This document shows positions 10,679-22,853 of a DNA stretch of 64,000 bases, piece by piece. This DNA is from Humulus lupulus. Taxonomy: Eukaryota; Streptophyta; Magnoliopsida; Rosales; Cannabaceae. The notes beneath the pieces were generated by a model. That model ran no database searches and had not been told where the DNA came from. It was given only the letters and a program-made list of their open reading frames with translations. Within the stretch, counting starts at the first letter, position 1. Each line of letters begins with the position of its first letter. The position numbers and the translations under genes were made by a program. The stretch covers positions 175,179,980 through 175,243,979 of the forward strand of contig NC_084798.1 of NCBI RefSeq assembly GCF_963169125.1, read 5' to 3'.

Positions 10679-11370
10679 TCTTTTTCTTTTTTTCATTTAA
10701 TCTTTTGACTACACGACCTACGGGTCGTGATGTAAAGACACTTAATTTTCTAGTTATAAAATTTTATTGCGGCATGGGCAGCTTTTACTTTTAATCAAAC
10801 AATTACATCTGAGCAGTAACTGCTCACGGTGTAAAAGGTTTCCTTAAGATATTATAATATTTGCATTTTATTATAACATCGGTTCGCATGACCGAACTTA
10901 GCATAGTACTTTGGTTTGATTTAACAAAATACAAAATTTTTGAAAAATACTCTAAGTACCCTAGCATGCTTTCACTTATTTTGCTCATGTGTCTACATAC
11001 CTTTCGATATGCTTTGCATACTAGATGCCTTATATGCCCCCCAAGTGATTGAGGAGCTTTATGTCCTTAGTCACTTGCCTTGACCAAAACATGTTTGAAC
11101 ATTACTGCTCGGAGCAAAGGAATTAAAATGACAATACAGCAAAACAACACACGTAATGAGCAAATATTTGTAATAAATACAATAATTGGCAAGAATGACT
11201 GGCTGCACACAGTCCCTTATATTTCTCGTATTAAAAGGAGAAAACGCGTATGTACGAGTGATTAATAAGATCTTACACTTATAAGCGATTAGTCAGATAA
11301 AATGACCAACCCTTTTTCATAACTTTTAAAAAGTAAAATTAATACAAACCAATTCTTTAAGAAGAATTGT
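10679..11370. other. Spacer between convergent antisense gene and pol
   Basis: AT-rich, T-run just after the antisense stop, no domain. It presumably holds the 3' UTR of the antisense gene and the region downstream of pol. Confidence 0.5.
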
Positions 11371-12529
11371 TCACTGATAGTACTTGCGCAGGTGTTCTCC
11401 ATTCCAATAGCGAGGACCAAGATCACCATTTAAGCGGGCAAGTTTATAGGTGCCTCGACAGAGGACTTCTTCAATCTGGTTGGTCCTTCCCAGTTAGGTC
11501 TGAGTACTCCAGCAGCCTGGTTGCGGGTGTTTAAGAAAAGTCTTCGCAGTACTAGATCTCCGACATTGAATTTCCTTTCATGCACTTTAGAATTGAAATA
11601 CTGGGCGACTTTTTGTTGGTAAGCAGCTACTCGGAGTTGTGCTTGCTCACACTTCTCATCGATCAAGTCCAGGGATTCCATCAATAATTGGCTGTTAGAG
11701 CCTTGATCGAACATTATTCTTCGATGTGACGACGGATTTAACTCAACAGGCAACATATCCTCATACCCATAAGAAAGTGAAAATGGAGTATGGCCTGTTG
11801 TTGTTCGGTGGGAAGTTCTGTACGACCAAAGGACTTCAGGCGATTGCTCCAACCATGCCCCCTTAACTTCTTCAAGTCTTTTCCTCAGAGTATCCTTTAG
11901 CCTTTTATTGAATGCTCCGACTTGTCCATTTGTTTGGGGATGAGCAACTGAAGAAAAGCTCTTGATAATCCCAAGTCATTCACAAAAATCCGTGAATAAA
12001 TCACTATCAAACTGCGTGTCGTTATCTGATACAATTTTCCTTTGCAATCTGCAGCGACATACGATGTTTTTGACCACAAAATCTAGCACTTTTTTGGTCG
12101 TTATGGTTGTGAGTGGCTCGTCTTCGACCCACTTAGTGAAGTAATCAATGAAAACCACAACATATTGACGCCGTCCTTTCTTGTGGGCAAAGATCCGATT
12201 AAATCTATACCCCAAACTACAAACGGCCACGGACTTTGCATCTGTTTCGGATCATTAGGGGCTGCTCGTGGGATTTTGGAGAACCTCTGGCACTTGTCGC
12301 ACCTCTGCAAAAATTCCATTGAGTCTTCATTCATTGTTGGCTAGAAATACCCTTGCCTCAGGATCTTTTTTGATAAGCTTTGCCCCCCAGCGTGGTCCCC
12401 ACAAAAGCCTTCGTGTACCTCTTTCATCAATTCCTTGGCCTTCTTTTTCGAAATACATATGAGGAGTGGCATTGAGGTTCCCCTTCAGTACAAGATTCCA
12501 TCGACTAGGATATACCTAGCAGCATGTCG
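11371..12529 (-). pseudogene. Tat integrase, broken
   Basis: Continues from the RT/RNase H frame after a TAG at 12530-12532. The zinc-binding HHCC domain is visible (VHEGFCGDHAGGQ... RCDKCQRF, about 12290-12430). The core follows: WGIDLIGSLP with the first Asp near 12205, VSDNDTQFDSD with the second Asp near 12020, and the PQTNGQV segment near 11930. The GPxxIEEVLCRGTYKLARLNG end is near 11420-11470, and the terminal HLRKYYQ stops at 11371. Several frameshifts (near 12180, 11900 and 11480) and stops prevent translation. I see no chromodomain, as expected for Tat. Confidence 0.88.
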
Positions 12530-14668
12530 CTAAAGGGTCCTGGCTTTGTTTCTGTCCGTTGGTAACACGTCTTGCGTCAGATACTCTATGTATGGTGCCA
12601 TCCATGTATCCGCCACATAGATCACCAGAGTGGTCTCCTCTACTTGGATGCTTGGCACAGATAGCCATTCAACTGGAACTATGTTCAAAGTATCAGCATC
12701 CTTCACACTTGCTAACTTGGCCAAAGCATCAGCGTTTGAATTCCGATCGTGAGGTACTTGCTGAAGGGTGTACTTGTCAAACTGCGCAAATAGATCCTTT
12801 ATTTTGTTTAAGTAAGCAACCATCTTGAAACCTTGGGCCTGGTATTCTCCCATGACTTGATTTACCTCCAGCTGAGAGTCACTATAGATGTCAAGTACCT
12901 TTATATTCATGTCCCTGGCCAATCGTAACCCAGCGAGCAATGCTTCATACTCAGCCTCATTGTTAGAAGTAGTGAAGTCACTCCTGATTGCGTAGTGAAA
13001 TCGATGTTCCTCAGGCGTAATCAGAATCACACCTGCCCCTGCGTGATGCTCATTAGAGGAGCCGTCTATAAATAACTTCCATGAAGGAGCTTGGTTTTGA
13101 GACTCAGGCTCTTCGGGCTGCTCGTTATCTGAAAGTTTAGTGAACTCTGCAATGAAGTCAGCCAGGGTTTGCCCTTTTATCGATGCTCGTGGAAAGTAAG
13201 AAATATCAAACTGCCCTAGTTCAACCTCCCATTTCAATAATCTGCCCGCGGCCTCTGGCTTTTGCAGAACTTGCCGTAGAGGCTGGTTGGTCAAAATCGT
13301 GATTGGGTGAGCTTGAAAGTAAGGTCGCAGCTTCCTAGAGGCCAAAATTAAGCAATAGGCTAATTTTTCAATAGGTGGGTACCGTAGCTCCACTCCAATT
13401 AGCCTTTTACTTACATAATAAATAGCCTTCTGTACGCCTTCTTCTTCTCTTACTAAGACAACACTAGCAGCATATGCTGTGATCGCCAAGTAGACAAACA
13501 AAGTTTCCTTATCGACCCGCTTCGATAGAATGGGTGGTTGCACCATGTGAGTATTCAATTCTTGGAAAGTCTGCTCACATTCCTCTGTCCATTCGAATTT
13601 CTTATTGCCTCTAAGTAGATTGAAAAATGGGACGCACTTGTCCGTTGACTTGGAAATAAATCTACTCAGAGCAGCAATTCTTCTGGTCAAACTTTGAGCA
13701 TCCTTGATCTTTACTGGTGATTTCATATCGTCCAGGGCTTTGATCTTCTCATGATTGGCTTCGATTCCTCTCGAGTTTACTATAAATCCCAAGAACTTTC
13801 CTGATCGTACCCCGAAGGAGCATTTGTGGGGATTCAGCTTTATCTGATATTTGTTCAAGATGTTGAAGCATTCTTGCAAATCCTCTATATGCCCTTTTGC
13901 CTTCTTCAACTTAACCAGCATGTCGTCGACATAGAACTCCATGTTTGTGTCGATTATCCCCCTAAACATGTGGTTGACCATTCGCTGGTAAGTCGCACCA
14001 GCATTTTTCAGACCGAAGGGCATTACTTTGTAATAATAAAGTAATGTGTCAGTCTGAAAGCTAGTGTGATCCTCATCAGGAGGATGCATACTAATTTGAT
14101 TATACCCAGAGTATGCATCCATGAAAGAGAGAATCTCGTGCTCTGTAGTGGCATCGACCAGTTGGTCGATCCTGGGGAGTGGGAAACAATCTTTCATGCA
14201 GGCTTTATTGAGGTTTGTGAAATCCACGCATGTTCGCCATTTGCCATTCGGCTTGGGAACTAACACGGGATTAGAGACCCACGATGGATAAAAATCTACC
14301 CTGATGAATCCATTCTCCATGAGCTTCTTGACTTCTTCTTTTAAGGCCTTTGATCCATCTTTCTCGAGCAGCCTCATTTTTTGTTGTACTGTTGGAAATT
14401 TTTTGTCTAAATTAAGGACATGGCTAATGACTACAGGGTCTATTCCAAACATGTCTTTATGCAACCAGGCAAAGACCTCCTGGTTATTCTTCAAAAATTC
14501 CACCACCGCTTGTTTTGTTGTTGTCTCTAAGTTTTTACCGACATTCACAACCCTGGTCGGATTTTCTTCATCGAGTTGGACCTCTTCAAGGTCCTCGATG
14601 GGTCCTATCTCTTCCTCAAAATCCCCAAAGTGAGGATCTAAGTCTCTATCCTTACTTTGGGCAACGCC
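12530..14668 (-). pseudogene. Tat reverse transcriptase with dual RNase H (long open frame)
   Basis: The longest intact piece of this element. Counting from Met at 14548 (672 residues): RT spans about 70-270, with catalytic Asp in FMDAYSGYNQ (residue 144) and the YVDD box (206-209). The original RNase H follows at about 340-465, where the usual YCDAS active site reads YLAITAYAAS, so its first catalytic Asp is missing. A second, archaeal-type RNase H lies at about 490-612, with FIDGSS (Asp 495), NNEAEYEAL (Glu), YSDSQL (Asp 557) and NADALA (Asp 607), apparently complete. The frame is open back to 14668, where a TAG separates it from the protease in the same frame. Dual RNase H is the Tat hallmark. 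As part of a broken polyprotein it is listed as a pseudogene. Confidence 0.92.
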
Positions 14669-15191
14669 CTATTTGGTGACATTATCACCTGATTGGGCCT
14701 GTACATCAACTGCCATTTGCAACTCTTTTCCGGGAACCTCCCTTGATGCACCTTTCTTCACTTTAGTTATCGAGGCATTGTAGCATTCCCTTGCTTCTCG
14801 CTGATTTCCCAACACGCATCCTACCTCTGCGTCTTTTGGGAATTTCATGGCAAGGTGCCATATTGAAGTGACGGCTCGTAGGTCGACCAGAATTGGCCTC
14901 CCAAATACAGCATTATATGTTAAAGGACAAACAACTACTATGAAAGTAGTGAGTAATGTCCTGTTACCGGGCACAATACCTACTGTAACTGGAAGCCTAA
15001 TCGACCTAGTTGGGGCGAGCCCTTCGCTGGAAAAACCATAGATGGTTTGGTTGCATGGCTCCAGGTCCTTGATGGAAAGCTTCATTCTCTCCAGTGAAGA
15101 CTTGTATAGGATATTGACCAAACTTCCTGTGTCAACCAACACCCTCTTCACCATCATGTTGGAAATTTGCACGTCCACGACCAGTGGATCA
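14669..15191 (-). pseudogene. Tat aspartic protease
   Basis: Retroviral-type protease on the minus strand. The active site VLVDTGSLVNILY lies near 15140, and the ILG-like flap equivalent NAVFGRPILVD near 14880-14910. It is preceded by the DVQISNMMVKR motif shared with the plus-strand copy. A TAG just upstream (about 15209) replaces a CAG that is intact in the other copy at 61583, a C-to-T change. It ends in a TAG (14669-14671) that both copies share, with RT continuing in the same frame. Confidence 0.88.
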
Positions 15192-17596
15192 GAGTGTGGG
15201 AATCGTACGTGCTAGGCATTGTCTTCAGAGAAGGTTATCAATTCCTCCTCTGTTCGAGCCTTCTTTGATGCTTGATCCTCCACACTCATCATCTCGATGT
15301 CCTAGTCGTGGCATAGAGTTAGAGCATATCGTTCCCTTGCCTTCCCACTATCCCCTTCAAGGTGTGGGGCCGCATATGGTGAGTAAAGTGCCTGCTACAG
15401 GAGCTGGCTATAAAGGTGGCGAACGCTAGCGTGCAGGCACCTGCTCGTTGCTACCTTAAGCCTCTCGCTAAGACCCTCATGCGGCTCGCCCATACCTTCT
15501 TAGATGTCCCTGCCTAATCAAGAACTCAATTTCGTCTTTCAACTGGTTTCATTCGTTAGTTTCGTGCCCGTAGTCGTTATGAAAACGACAAAATTTCGTC
15601 GTATCTCACTTAGAGATATCCTACCTTATAGGTGCGGGTCGTTTATAAGGCACGTTAGAGCTGGTCTCCTGGTAGAGTTCCGCTCGACTTTCGACAAGTG
15701 TCGTGTAGTTGGTGAATCTCAGCTCGTATCAATTGCCTTTGGGGCGTTTATTCTAAGAATCTGAGGGTTCATTACTTGCCTGTTTTCCACCACTCCTACC
15801 ATTGCCATTCCCGTTTCCTTTTCCATTAACATTGGGTTTCTCTAACCTGTTGGTGGCCTTGGCGAGCTCTTCCTTTGGACCCTTGTCCTTCGTTGGTGAT
15901 TTCCCCTCATTGGGAATCGCGTCCTCGAGCTTGATATATCGATCAACCCGATCCAAAACTCCTGGGTACTTCTTACCCCATTCTTTCTTAGGCTACTCCA
16001 GAGGGGTGAATGGTGCCTAACCCCAGCAGTTAGGGCCATCATCTTGCCTTCATCACCCACTGTCTTGGCTCCAATAGCTGCTCGCCTGAAATGCTGGACA
16101 TACTCCTTTAAGGGCTCTCCCTCCTTCTAGCGTATCTTCACCAGCTGGTTGGCCTCTATGGGGGTGTACGCGACCCGCATAGAATTGTCCGTAAAATTCC
16201 TTCACGAACATCTCCCAAGATACTATACTAGCAGGAGGGAACTTAAAGAACCACTCATAGGCGGTGTCAGATAGTGTCGCGGGGAAGATCCTGCAGCGGG
16301 CATCTTCTGACACTTTTTGTATATCCATTTGTTTCTCAAATTTGTTAATGTGAGATACTGGGTCTTCGTACCCATCAAATTTTAGCAGTGTTGGCATCTT
16401 GAATTTACTGGGGGTTTCAGCCACAGCAATCCTCTGTACAAATGGAGTGCCCCTCCTCCCATCATACTATATGTGGGACGTTCGTCCCCCGACCAGCTAT
16501 TGTATTCCCTGGTTCAGGGTATCAATCTGAGCCTGAACCGCTTCTAGGACCGCAGGGGCGACTGGTGTCAGGGGAGCGTACTCATCGTGCCTCTCATGGA
16601 GGTCGTTGAGTACGTCCCTTAAATCATCATCCCTGCGTCTATGCTCGCTAACTCCTAGCTAATCAAAGACGTTTTGATACCTGGGTTGCCCCCCAGTGTT
16701 ATGGCTAGCTGGCCTATTTTCTCTAGGTGGGGGGCTTCTGCCTCTACCTCTTTCCTCATTCCTCCGACCAGCATTCCCTCTGCCAGAGCAGCTTCATTAT
16801 AATCGTAGTCGTCTCTAAACTGCGGCCGACTACGGCATGACCGACTATTCACGCTATTTCCTCCTCGGGCTGGAACTTCCCGAGCGTCAAGGGGAGGCCT
16901 GCGCTGGTCGTTGGGTCCCCGTGCATTGTTATGTCGTGGAGGGCCCCTAACCACAGAGCCTGACTCGTTGTTTGTTCTGTTAGCAGAAGGACGCTATCCC
17001 CTGCTCGGTGGATTTGGCTCTTCATCCCCTGGGCGTCTAGGGCTGCAGGGCGGCTGCCCAGCCCTATTCTGCCTCTGGCACTGGGGATTGCCTCGACCAA
17101 CCTGAGATGGAGGCTGCTGCTTAGGATCCCTAGCTGGGACATCATCTTGAGCCACAGGTGGCTACTCTGACCTTTGAGGGCTTGCTGGCTAGAGCGGAGG
17201 ACTAGGATTGGGAGATCTCTGAGGCGGCGCACTCGGTGGATGATCTGGCTGAGAGGCCAGCACAGCTTGACTTCGAGCCTATTGGATGGCTGCTTCGAGA
17301 GCGGCCATGGCACCCCTCTGTCGACGATCCATGTCCGCCTGCCACTTACTCAGATCTTGGCACTGACGTTCAATTTCTCTCTGCTGCAGCGCCATTGTCT
17401 CCGCAACATTCTCCTGATTGGCCCTCAGATTAGCCAACTCATCCTGCAAAACCCCCAGTGTTTCCCTCAGCGTTTCCGAATCTAACTCCTCCTCTTCAAA
17501 CTCTAAATGTGGTTCATTCTCAGCCACATTTTGGGGAGGAGGTTGGGATGATGCAGCGCCAGCGGTCTGTCTAGCTCTCTTGGATGTCTTTTCCAT
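15192..17596 (-). pseudogene. Tat gag polyprotein, broken
   Basis: Starts MEKTSKRARQ at 17596, only 24 bases inside the PBS. An N-terminal coiled-coil region (LGVLQDELANLR... QQREIERQCQ, 17279-17480) is followed by a Pro-rich linker. The retrotransposon gag core is at 16053-16424 (KMPTLLKFDGYEDP, RCRIFPATLSDTAYEWFFKFPP, WEMFVKEFYGQFY). A basic Asn/Gly/Lys-rich segment follows near 15800. The CRFHNDYGH zinc-knuckle-like motif is near 15560, where the last Cys codon is TGA. Frameshifts near 16160 and 15960 and several TAG stops break it. Alignment to the better preserved copy at 57501-61328 supports every segment. Confidence 0.85.
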
Positions 17597-17620
17597 TAGA
17601 TTTTCTTATAGTTTATCAAT

Positions 17621-17638
17621 CTCTCAATGAAAGCACCA
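17621..17638 (-). other. Primer binding site of Tat element
   Basis: Minus-strand TGGTGCTTTCATTGAGAG starts three bases inside the LTR. The plus-strand copy has the same sequence with TAG for TGG (57457 onward). The tRNA is not assigned here. Confidence 0.6.
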
Positions 17639-18037
17639 GAATTTGACCCTCGATTTGGCCAACGACATGGAGTAAAAAATACGATAGGAAATGAGATGAC
17701 AATTAAGAGTTTAATCTAATGATAAAGAATAAACATAAACGATTTATAGTGGTTAGGCCCCAATGAATTGTAATGACCTACGTCTACTTAGTCCTATTAT
17801 TAATATTGAATCCCAATGTCGTGATCAAAGAACTAGGGTTCTTGAGTTTCACAAACCTTGGGAGAATTACAACAAGACGGTAGATAATTGCACTATATGC
17901 TCTCTCTTTCAATATTAAGAAAAAAGCTTCAAAGATCAAAAGTCCTCTCCTTGAGCTATTTTGTGCATATTTATAGGCTCAAGGGGGGTTACATGGGCCT
18001 TAACTATCCTTAATATCTTTGTATCAAGGAAATATAG

Positions 18038-19959
18038 TGTAATGACCCACTACTCTAGACTTTTGGATCATTAACGAAACTATACATACAAATTCTTACT
18101 AAAACTTACATTTGTGAAAATACCATAATTTTATTAGAAATTTGTAGAAACAAAAGTTACTTTCATAAAATAAGTAGGATATGGGTACCCATTGACTTTA
18201 AAACAAAACATAACTTAAAGTAAAAAAGAGTTACATAGAAAGTGCGGAAAATACATGTAAAACCATAAAAAGTAAAACAAAACTACATCCTCGAGAAATC
18301 GAACTCTCGACTCCTTGCCTCCATTCACCATCGATACACATTCTCTAAGCGTCCATGAATCTTACCGCCTCTAAAGCTATTTTCCTGTACATAAAACAAA
18401 AAGGAATGAGCCTAATGCCCAGCAAGGAAAATTTAACACATAGTCATAAACATAAATTTCATAAGGAATGTAAAGACATAACATAACACTTATTACATAC
18501 ACATACTATAATGGCCATTATTACTTGGGGTCCCATAGACTAAACAAGTCATATGCCCATGAGATTAGTGGGGTCCTACTAGCTAAGTAGGTCATATGCC
18601 CATAATCTTTTTGGGGTCTTGTTAGTCAAATGGGTCATATGCCCAAGCCTACAAACATACATATCATAACACTTATCATAACATATTTCATAACATAAAA
18701 CATAAGATAACATAAGCATAAAACATATAGATTCTATCCTATTTTCCTTACCAAAGTTACCGGGATAAGAGGACAGCGTTGGGACTTTTTGGAACACTCC
18801 TAAAACCATATATAACAGGGTGAGTCTAATGAAGAAAAAGAGATGAAATGAAAGGAATGGAAAGACTAAACCATTGAAAGTCACACTTACCAAAACTTAT
18901 GTGCTCAAGAACTTAGATCCCTAACCAAAATAAGAATGCGGTTAGAAGACTGAGTAGAAGACTAAGAGAAGGGAAACATAACATAAAACCAATGAACTAG
19001 AGTGTGTTGAATACCTTGAGGACTTGTAGATCAATCTAACCCTCGAACCGAAATACTATGAAATCTTACTTCCCAAAGTGTTTGATAAGCTAAAGAAGAT
19101 TAAGCTTATGATTTCCCCACCCAAGTGTTTAACTCTCACACTCTCCTAACACTTGCAGCTTCTGAACTTAGAGTAAAAGGTGAATAATGGCTGGGTACTA
19201 GGTCCTATTTATAGAGTTTGGGAATGAAGGAATCTTAATTTTACTTGAATAAAAATAATAGCTTTTTAGGTGAAAATAATTTGAATAATCGTTCAGCAGA
19301 GGCTGAAGACTCGTTCAAAAGATGCTGGATTTATGAAGAAGTTGAATGGCTTAAAGGAAAAAGAATTCAAAAACATTTGAATTATGCTGAAGGAGGCGAT
19401 ATATCGCCCCCTGTAGGCGATATATCGCCTGGGCCAGTATGCCCGAGGCGACCGTGCATCGTTTCGTGTTTTCCGTATCTACGTGTTGCGATATATCGCC
19501 CCCTATAGCTGCGATATATCGGCACACGCTGAATATTTAAACACGAAATTACACATTTTTAGCTAAGTTTGAATGGAGTAAACAGTCTTGACTAAGCCCT
19601 CAACGTTTTCAAAGCTGCTGACTGACCTTATAGCATTCAAACTTTACTCCTAATTAAATTTAATCCTCAAAATACTTAATTCTTAATCATCCATTCATAA
19701 CATGTGCTTAAAATCCTATTGGTCATCATCTAAACCTTATAGTATAACAAATATTATCCTTAATATCAGTCATATAATCAAACCTTAGGTTATACTTAAT
19801 ATTCTTAAACTATAGGTTAAACTTAGAAAATCTATAAGTACTACTATGAGTGTCCAAATAATTCCCGGTCTGAACCAAAAATCCACAGTTACAAAGATAA
19901 TACTATACATACTATAATACTACTAAATAATTAGCTAAGTAAAGTTCTTGGACTCTACA
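18038..19959 (-). mobile_element. G1 solo LTR (1,922 bp) inside Tat 5' LTR
   Basis: TGTAATGACCC...GGACTCTACA, flanked by the perfect 5-bp duplication TATAG (18033-18037 and 19960-19964). There is no PBS, PPT or coding sequence next to it, so it is a solo LTR left by recombination between the two LTRs of a full element. Its TATA box (minus, 19205-19213) gives the orientation. Confidence 0.95.
19396..19522. promoter_or_regulatory. GCGATATATCGC palindrome array
   Basis: Four copies: 19396-19407, 19417-19428, 19488-19499 and 19511-19522, the last ending in G. The array starts 183 bases upstream of the LTR's TATA box. Confidence 0.6.
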
Positions 19960-20173
19960 TATAGATCAAATAATCAACATAATTATTACAAGATTACAAT
20001 CTTAGAAGGAAATAAACCAAATCATACGACCAGTCTGGTCGTATCTAATAGTCAGGCTTGATGAAGCAATGTATAGCTGGTCGATAATCGAACAACACTG
20101 CCTTATTTCGACTCTGCCACATGTGAGAAATCCTTGCCACGTCATAAGCAGCCGTTTTTGGTTAAACATTAGG

Positions 20174-22853
20174 AGTTATAAAATGTTAAAGTTGAGAAGA
20201 TATCTAGAAAAAAAAAATTTGGTTAGTTTGGCCCTTGTAATTTTAGAAAATGTTTGTGTAGGCAAAATTAAATATTTTGGGCTCATTTTCAAACTGAACA
20301 CTCTCTGTATATTGTTAATCAATCTAACAAAGTTTCATAGAAAGATAATAAAAATGCTATGAATTATATCCTTCTAAAGTTATAAGAAAATATAAGATTT
20401 TGAAATAAAATCTTCTAGGCGGCGACCTTGGTGAACATTTCTCACCAAGAAAAAATTATCATTTTGGCCTAATATTTCTCAAGGATATTGTTAGCATAAA
20501 ACAATTTCAGACATACTTTTTGTTGACCACTTTAACCTAGTTAAAATGTGTATTTTTGTCTAAAAATTAGTATGAAATTTCTTGTAGTATCCAAGAATGG
20601 CTATGCAAAAGATTAGAGTTTTTAGTCACTTAGATTTCAATTTATAGCCTCCCAAATTTGAGACTTTGTAAGGAGGTAAAATAATTTTTCTACACTTCGT
20701 AAAATTTGGAGTTTTTGTTAAAAACTAAGTTTTTACATTATTTTCTCAAGATTAATGAAGATGGACTATATTAATTTTATTATTCTTTTAGTAAGGTTAA
20801 AATGGATTATTGAAATAAACATTTATTTAAGAAAATTTTAAAATGGGTCCAAAGCCCCAAAAAATTTTAACGAATCAATTAAATAACATTTTTGACAATT
20901 TAAATTTAATTTTAATCTTTTTAATAATTTAACATAAGCAATATTTTTCTTAGAATATAATTATTACTACAAGGTAGTAAGGTTTTATATTACGAACATA
21001 GTAAGCAAAATTTTATTATAATTAAACGAATAGTGATTTCCTTCGACTTAGGTAGGAGTTTATTATAATTACACTATTTTATATTAAAGGGGTTTATTTC
21101 TAAATTTTGGTACGAGTAATATGGAGAGCCTCCAAGTACAAACCAAACGTTATCAGTATGCTACTTTTGTGTGTTCGTAGTAGGCATTACTAAACTCGAA
21201 GCCTTAAGGCTAAAACGTGTTTTCTTATCAATAACAGTGGAATGGAGAATAGTCATTTTTGGACATAGGAACTTACGATGTCGATAGAGGGTAGGCTCGT
21301 GTTTAATATACAACAATACCCACATTTTAAAAACCAAGTCTAGTGATAGACATTATAGGAATCTTAGAACGATATTTTAAACCTAACTGCTATGTTGTGT
21401 TAGCTTATGGTATAAGTCACTGTTAGGAACTACTAGAGTTAAGTCCATTTTAATTAAATGCCCAACTTAAGGAATTATAATTTAATAATAAGATGTCATA
21501 ATTAATCGGATTATACTATATCGAAATTTACAGTATTGGCTAAAAGAGACGGGACAACTTTAGGACAGGGGAATCCCGCTCCTCGCTAAGGAATATAGGT
21601 AAGTAAACCCTAACTTCTTTGACTACAACATGAATAACTAGTGCATTGCTAGTTAGATTTAGGTCACTAGCACATGTATATACAATTGTTGTAGAAATTC
21701 TATAATGGTGTTATCCTAGCGATACACAGTTGTTGTAGAAAGTCTGTAATTGTGTTATCCTAGCAGACATGAGTCGAACTTTAATTACGATAGTGATGAA
21801 ATGGCTGAGAACATTATTCCACGGTGCTTGTATGCATGTCAGGAGGTAAGATTACCTGATGGAAATAATGGCACTACTTGCACAAATGGCAATAATGGCA
21901 CTAATGGTACTAATGACAAATAAATATGCTAGTGAGGCTGAGGGCCCGATAACTGTGGACCATTATTAGACTGGTGTTGCCACACCCGTGACAGTAGTTG
22001 ATAATTGATATGGATATTGCTTGATTGAATATCGATATGATCCATGCTCCCTCTAATTGATGTTAGGATTCCTTAATCTGATTAAATACAAGAATGACAT
22101 AGAGAGATTATTGATGCAATACATGTAGTCTATGAACTGTAGTAGGATGTGATGATCCGAATTGTATATGAATACAAGTTGTAGAGAACTTATTTGGAGT
22201 CAAAAAATTAAGTTGCCTCTATAATAGTATGAGTTGATGCGGTTGTTGATAAGATTGTTTAGACATTGTTCTGACTACTCTAGGGTTACACAGATTGTTC
22301 TATATATATATTTTTCTCTGGGATCTTTTGCGTGCAGGTTCAATTTAGAATTTTGGTTATTGGGCATGACCACAAGTTTGGCAGGACGCTTATGCTTTCT
22401 TGAATTTTATGTTTAGGGCCTGGTTACACCAAAACCCTAATTCTGGTTAGACTTCTGAATGCTGTTATTATGGCTAAGTTTTGGTTTTCTTTATTGATAT
22501 TATATGTGTTGGGCTGATCTTACTAAGAATTTTCACTTACCTAGTTGTTTAATGTTGTAGGTAAGCTGAAAGTGAAGGCATAGCAGTGAGCGTTGGAGTC
22601 TGCGTTGTGGAAATGTACATGTGGCTCGACCGTGGGAAATCTACACTTTTGAAAAAGATGTCTTACTTTTATAAGAACATATATTGGGCTATGTATTTTG
22701 AATGTGTAGAACTTTATGATGTTGTAATCACTTTTTAAGTATGCACATACTTCCAAACTATTAGTTTTTTTTATACTGATTTTTGAGTCTTTTTAAGATG
22801 AAAATTATTATTATTCCACATTATTAGTCTTGTAAATTATTTCAATTGTTACA
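20174..22853 (+). other. Old LTR-like sequence (right part), low confidence
   Basis: AT-rich, no coding frame. Near 22555-22640 it resembles the 3' part of the Tekay LTR: a GTAGGTAAG block, then GGAAATGTACATGTGGCTCGA, against GTGCAGGTAAAG and GAAATGTACAT with GCTCGATC at 28674-28752. A possible end with ...TTGTTACA is at 22853. It may be the interrupted 3' LTR of the pol relic at 4275-5570. Confidence 0.35.

Larger units (their letters stand above)
6491..20168 (-). mobile_element. Full-length Tat-lineage Ty3/Gypsy element
   Basis: Bounded by a perfect 5-bp TSD, TTAGG, at 6486-6490 and 20169-20173. Its length is about 11.75 kb once the nested G1 solo LTR (1,927 bp including TSD) is removed. 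On the minus strand the order is 5' LTR, PBS, gag, protease, RT, degenerate RNase H, archaeal-type RNase H, integrase, a 4 kb region with an oppositely oriented gene, PPT and 3' LTR. The second RNase H and the long 3' region are hallmarks of the Tat lineage (Retand/Ogre relatives). All genes carry stops or frameshifts, so it is not autonomous now. The copy at 56858-64000 belongs to the same family. Confidence 0.93.
17641..20168 (-). mobile_element. 5' LTR of Tat element, split by a solo LTR
   Basis: Pieces 17641-18037 and 19965-20168 together match the 3' LTR at 6491-7103. About two bases of the inner terminus are lost (TTTGACCC where TGTTGACCC is expected). A minus-strand TATA box is at plus 17966-17975. 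The 21-bp palindrome is at 20024-20044 with its centre base changed. Confidence 0.9.
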
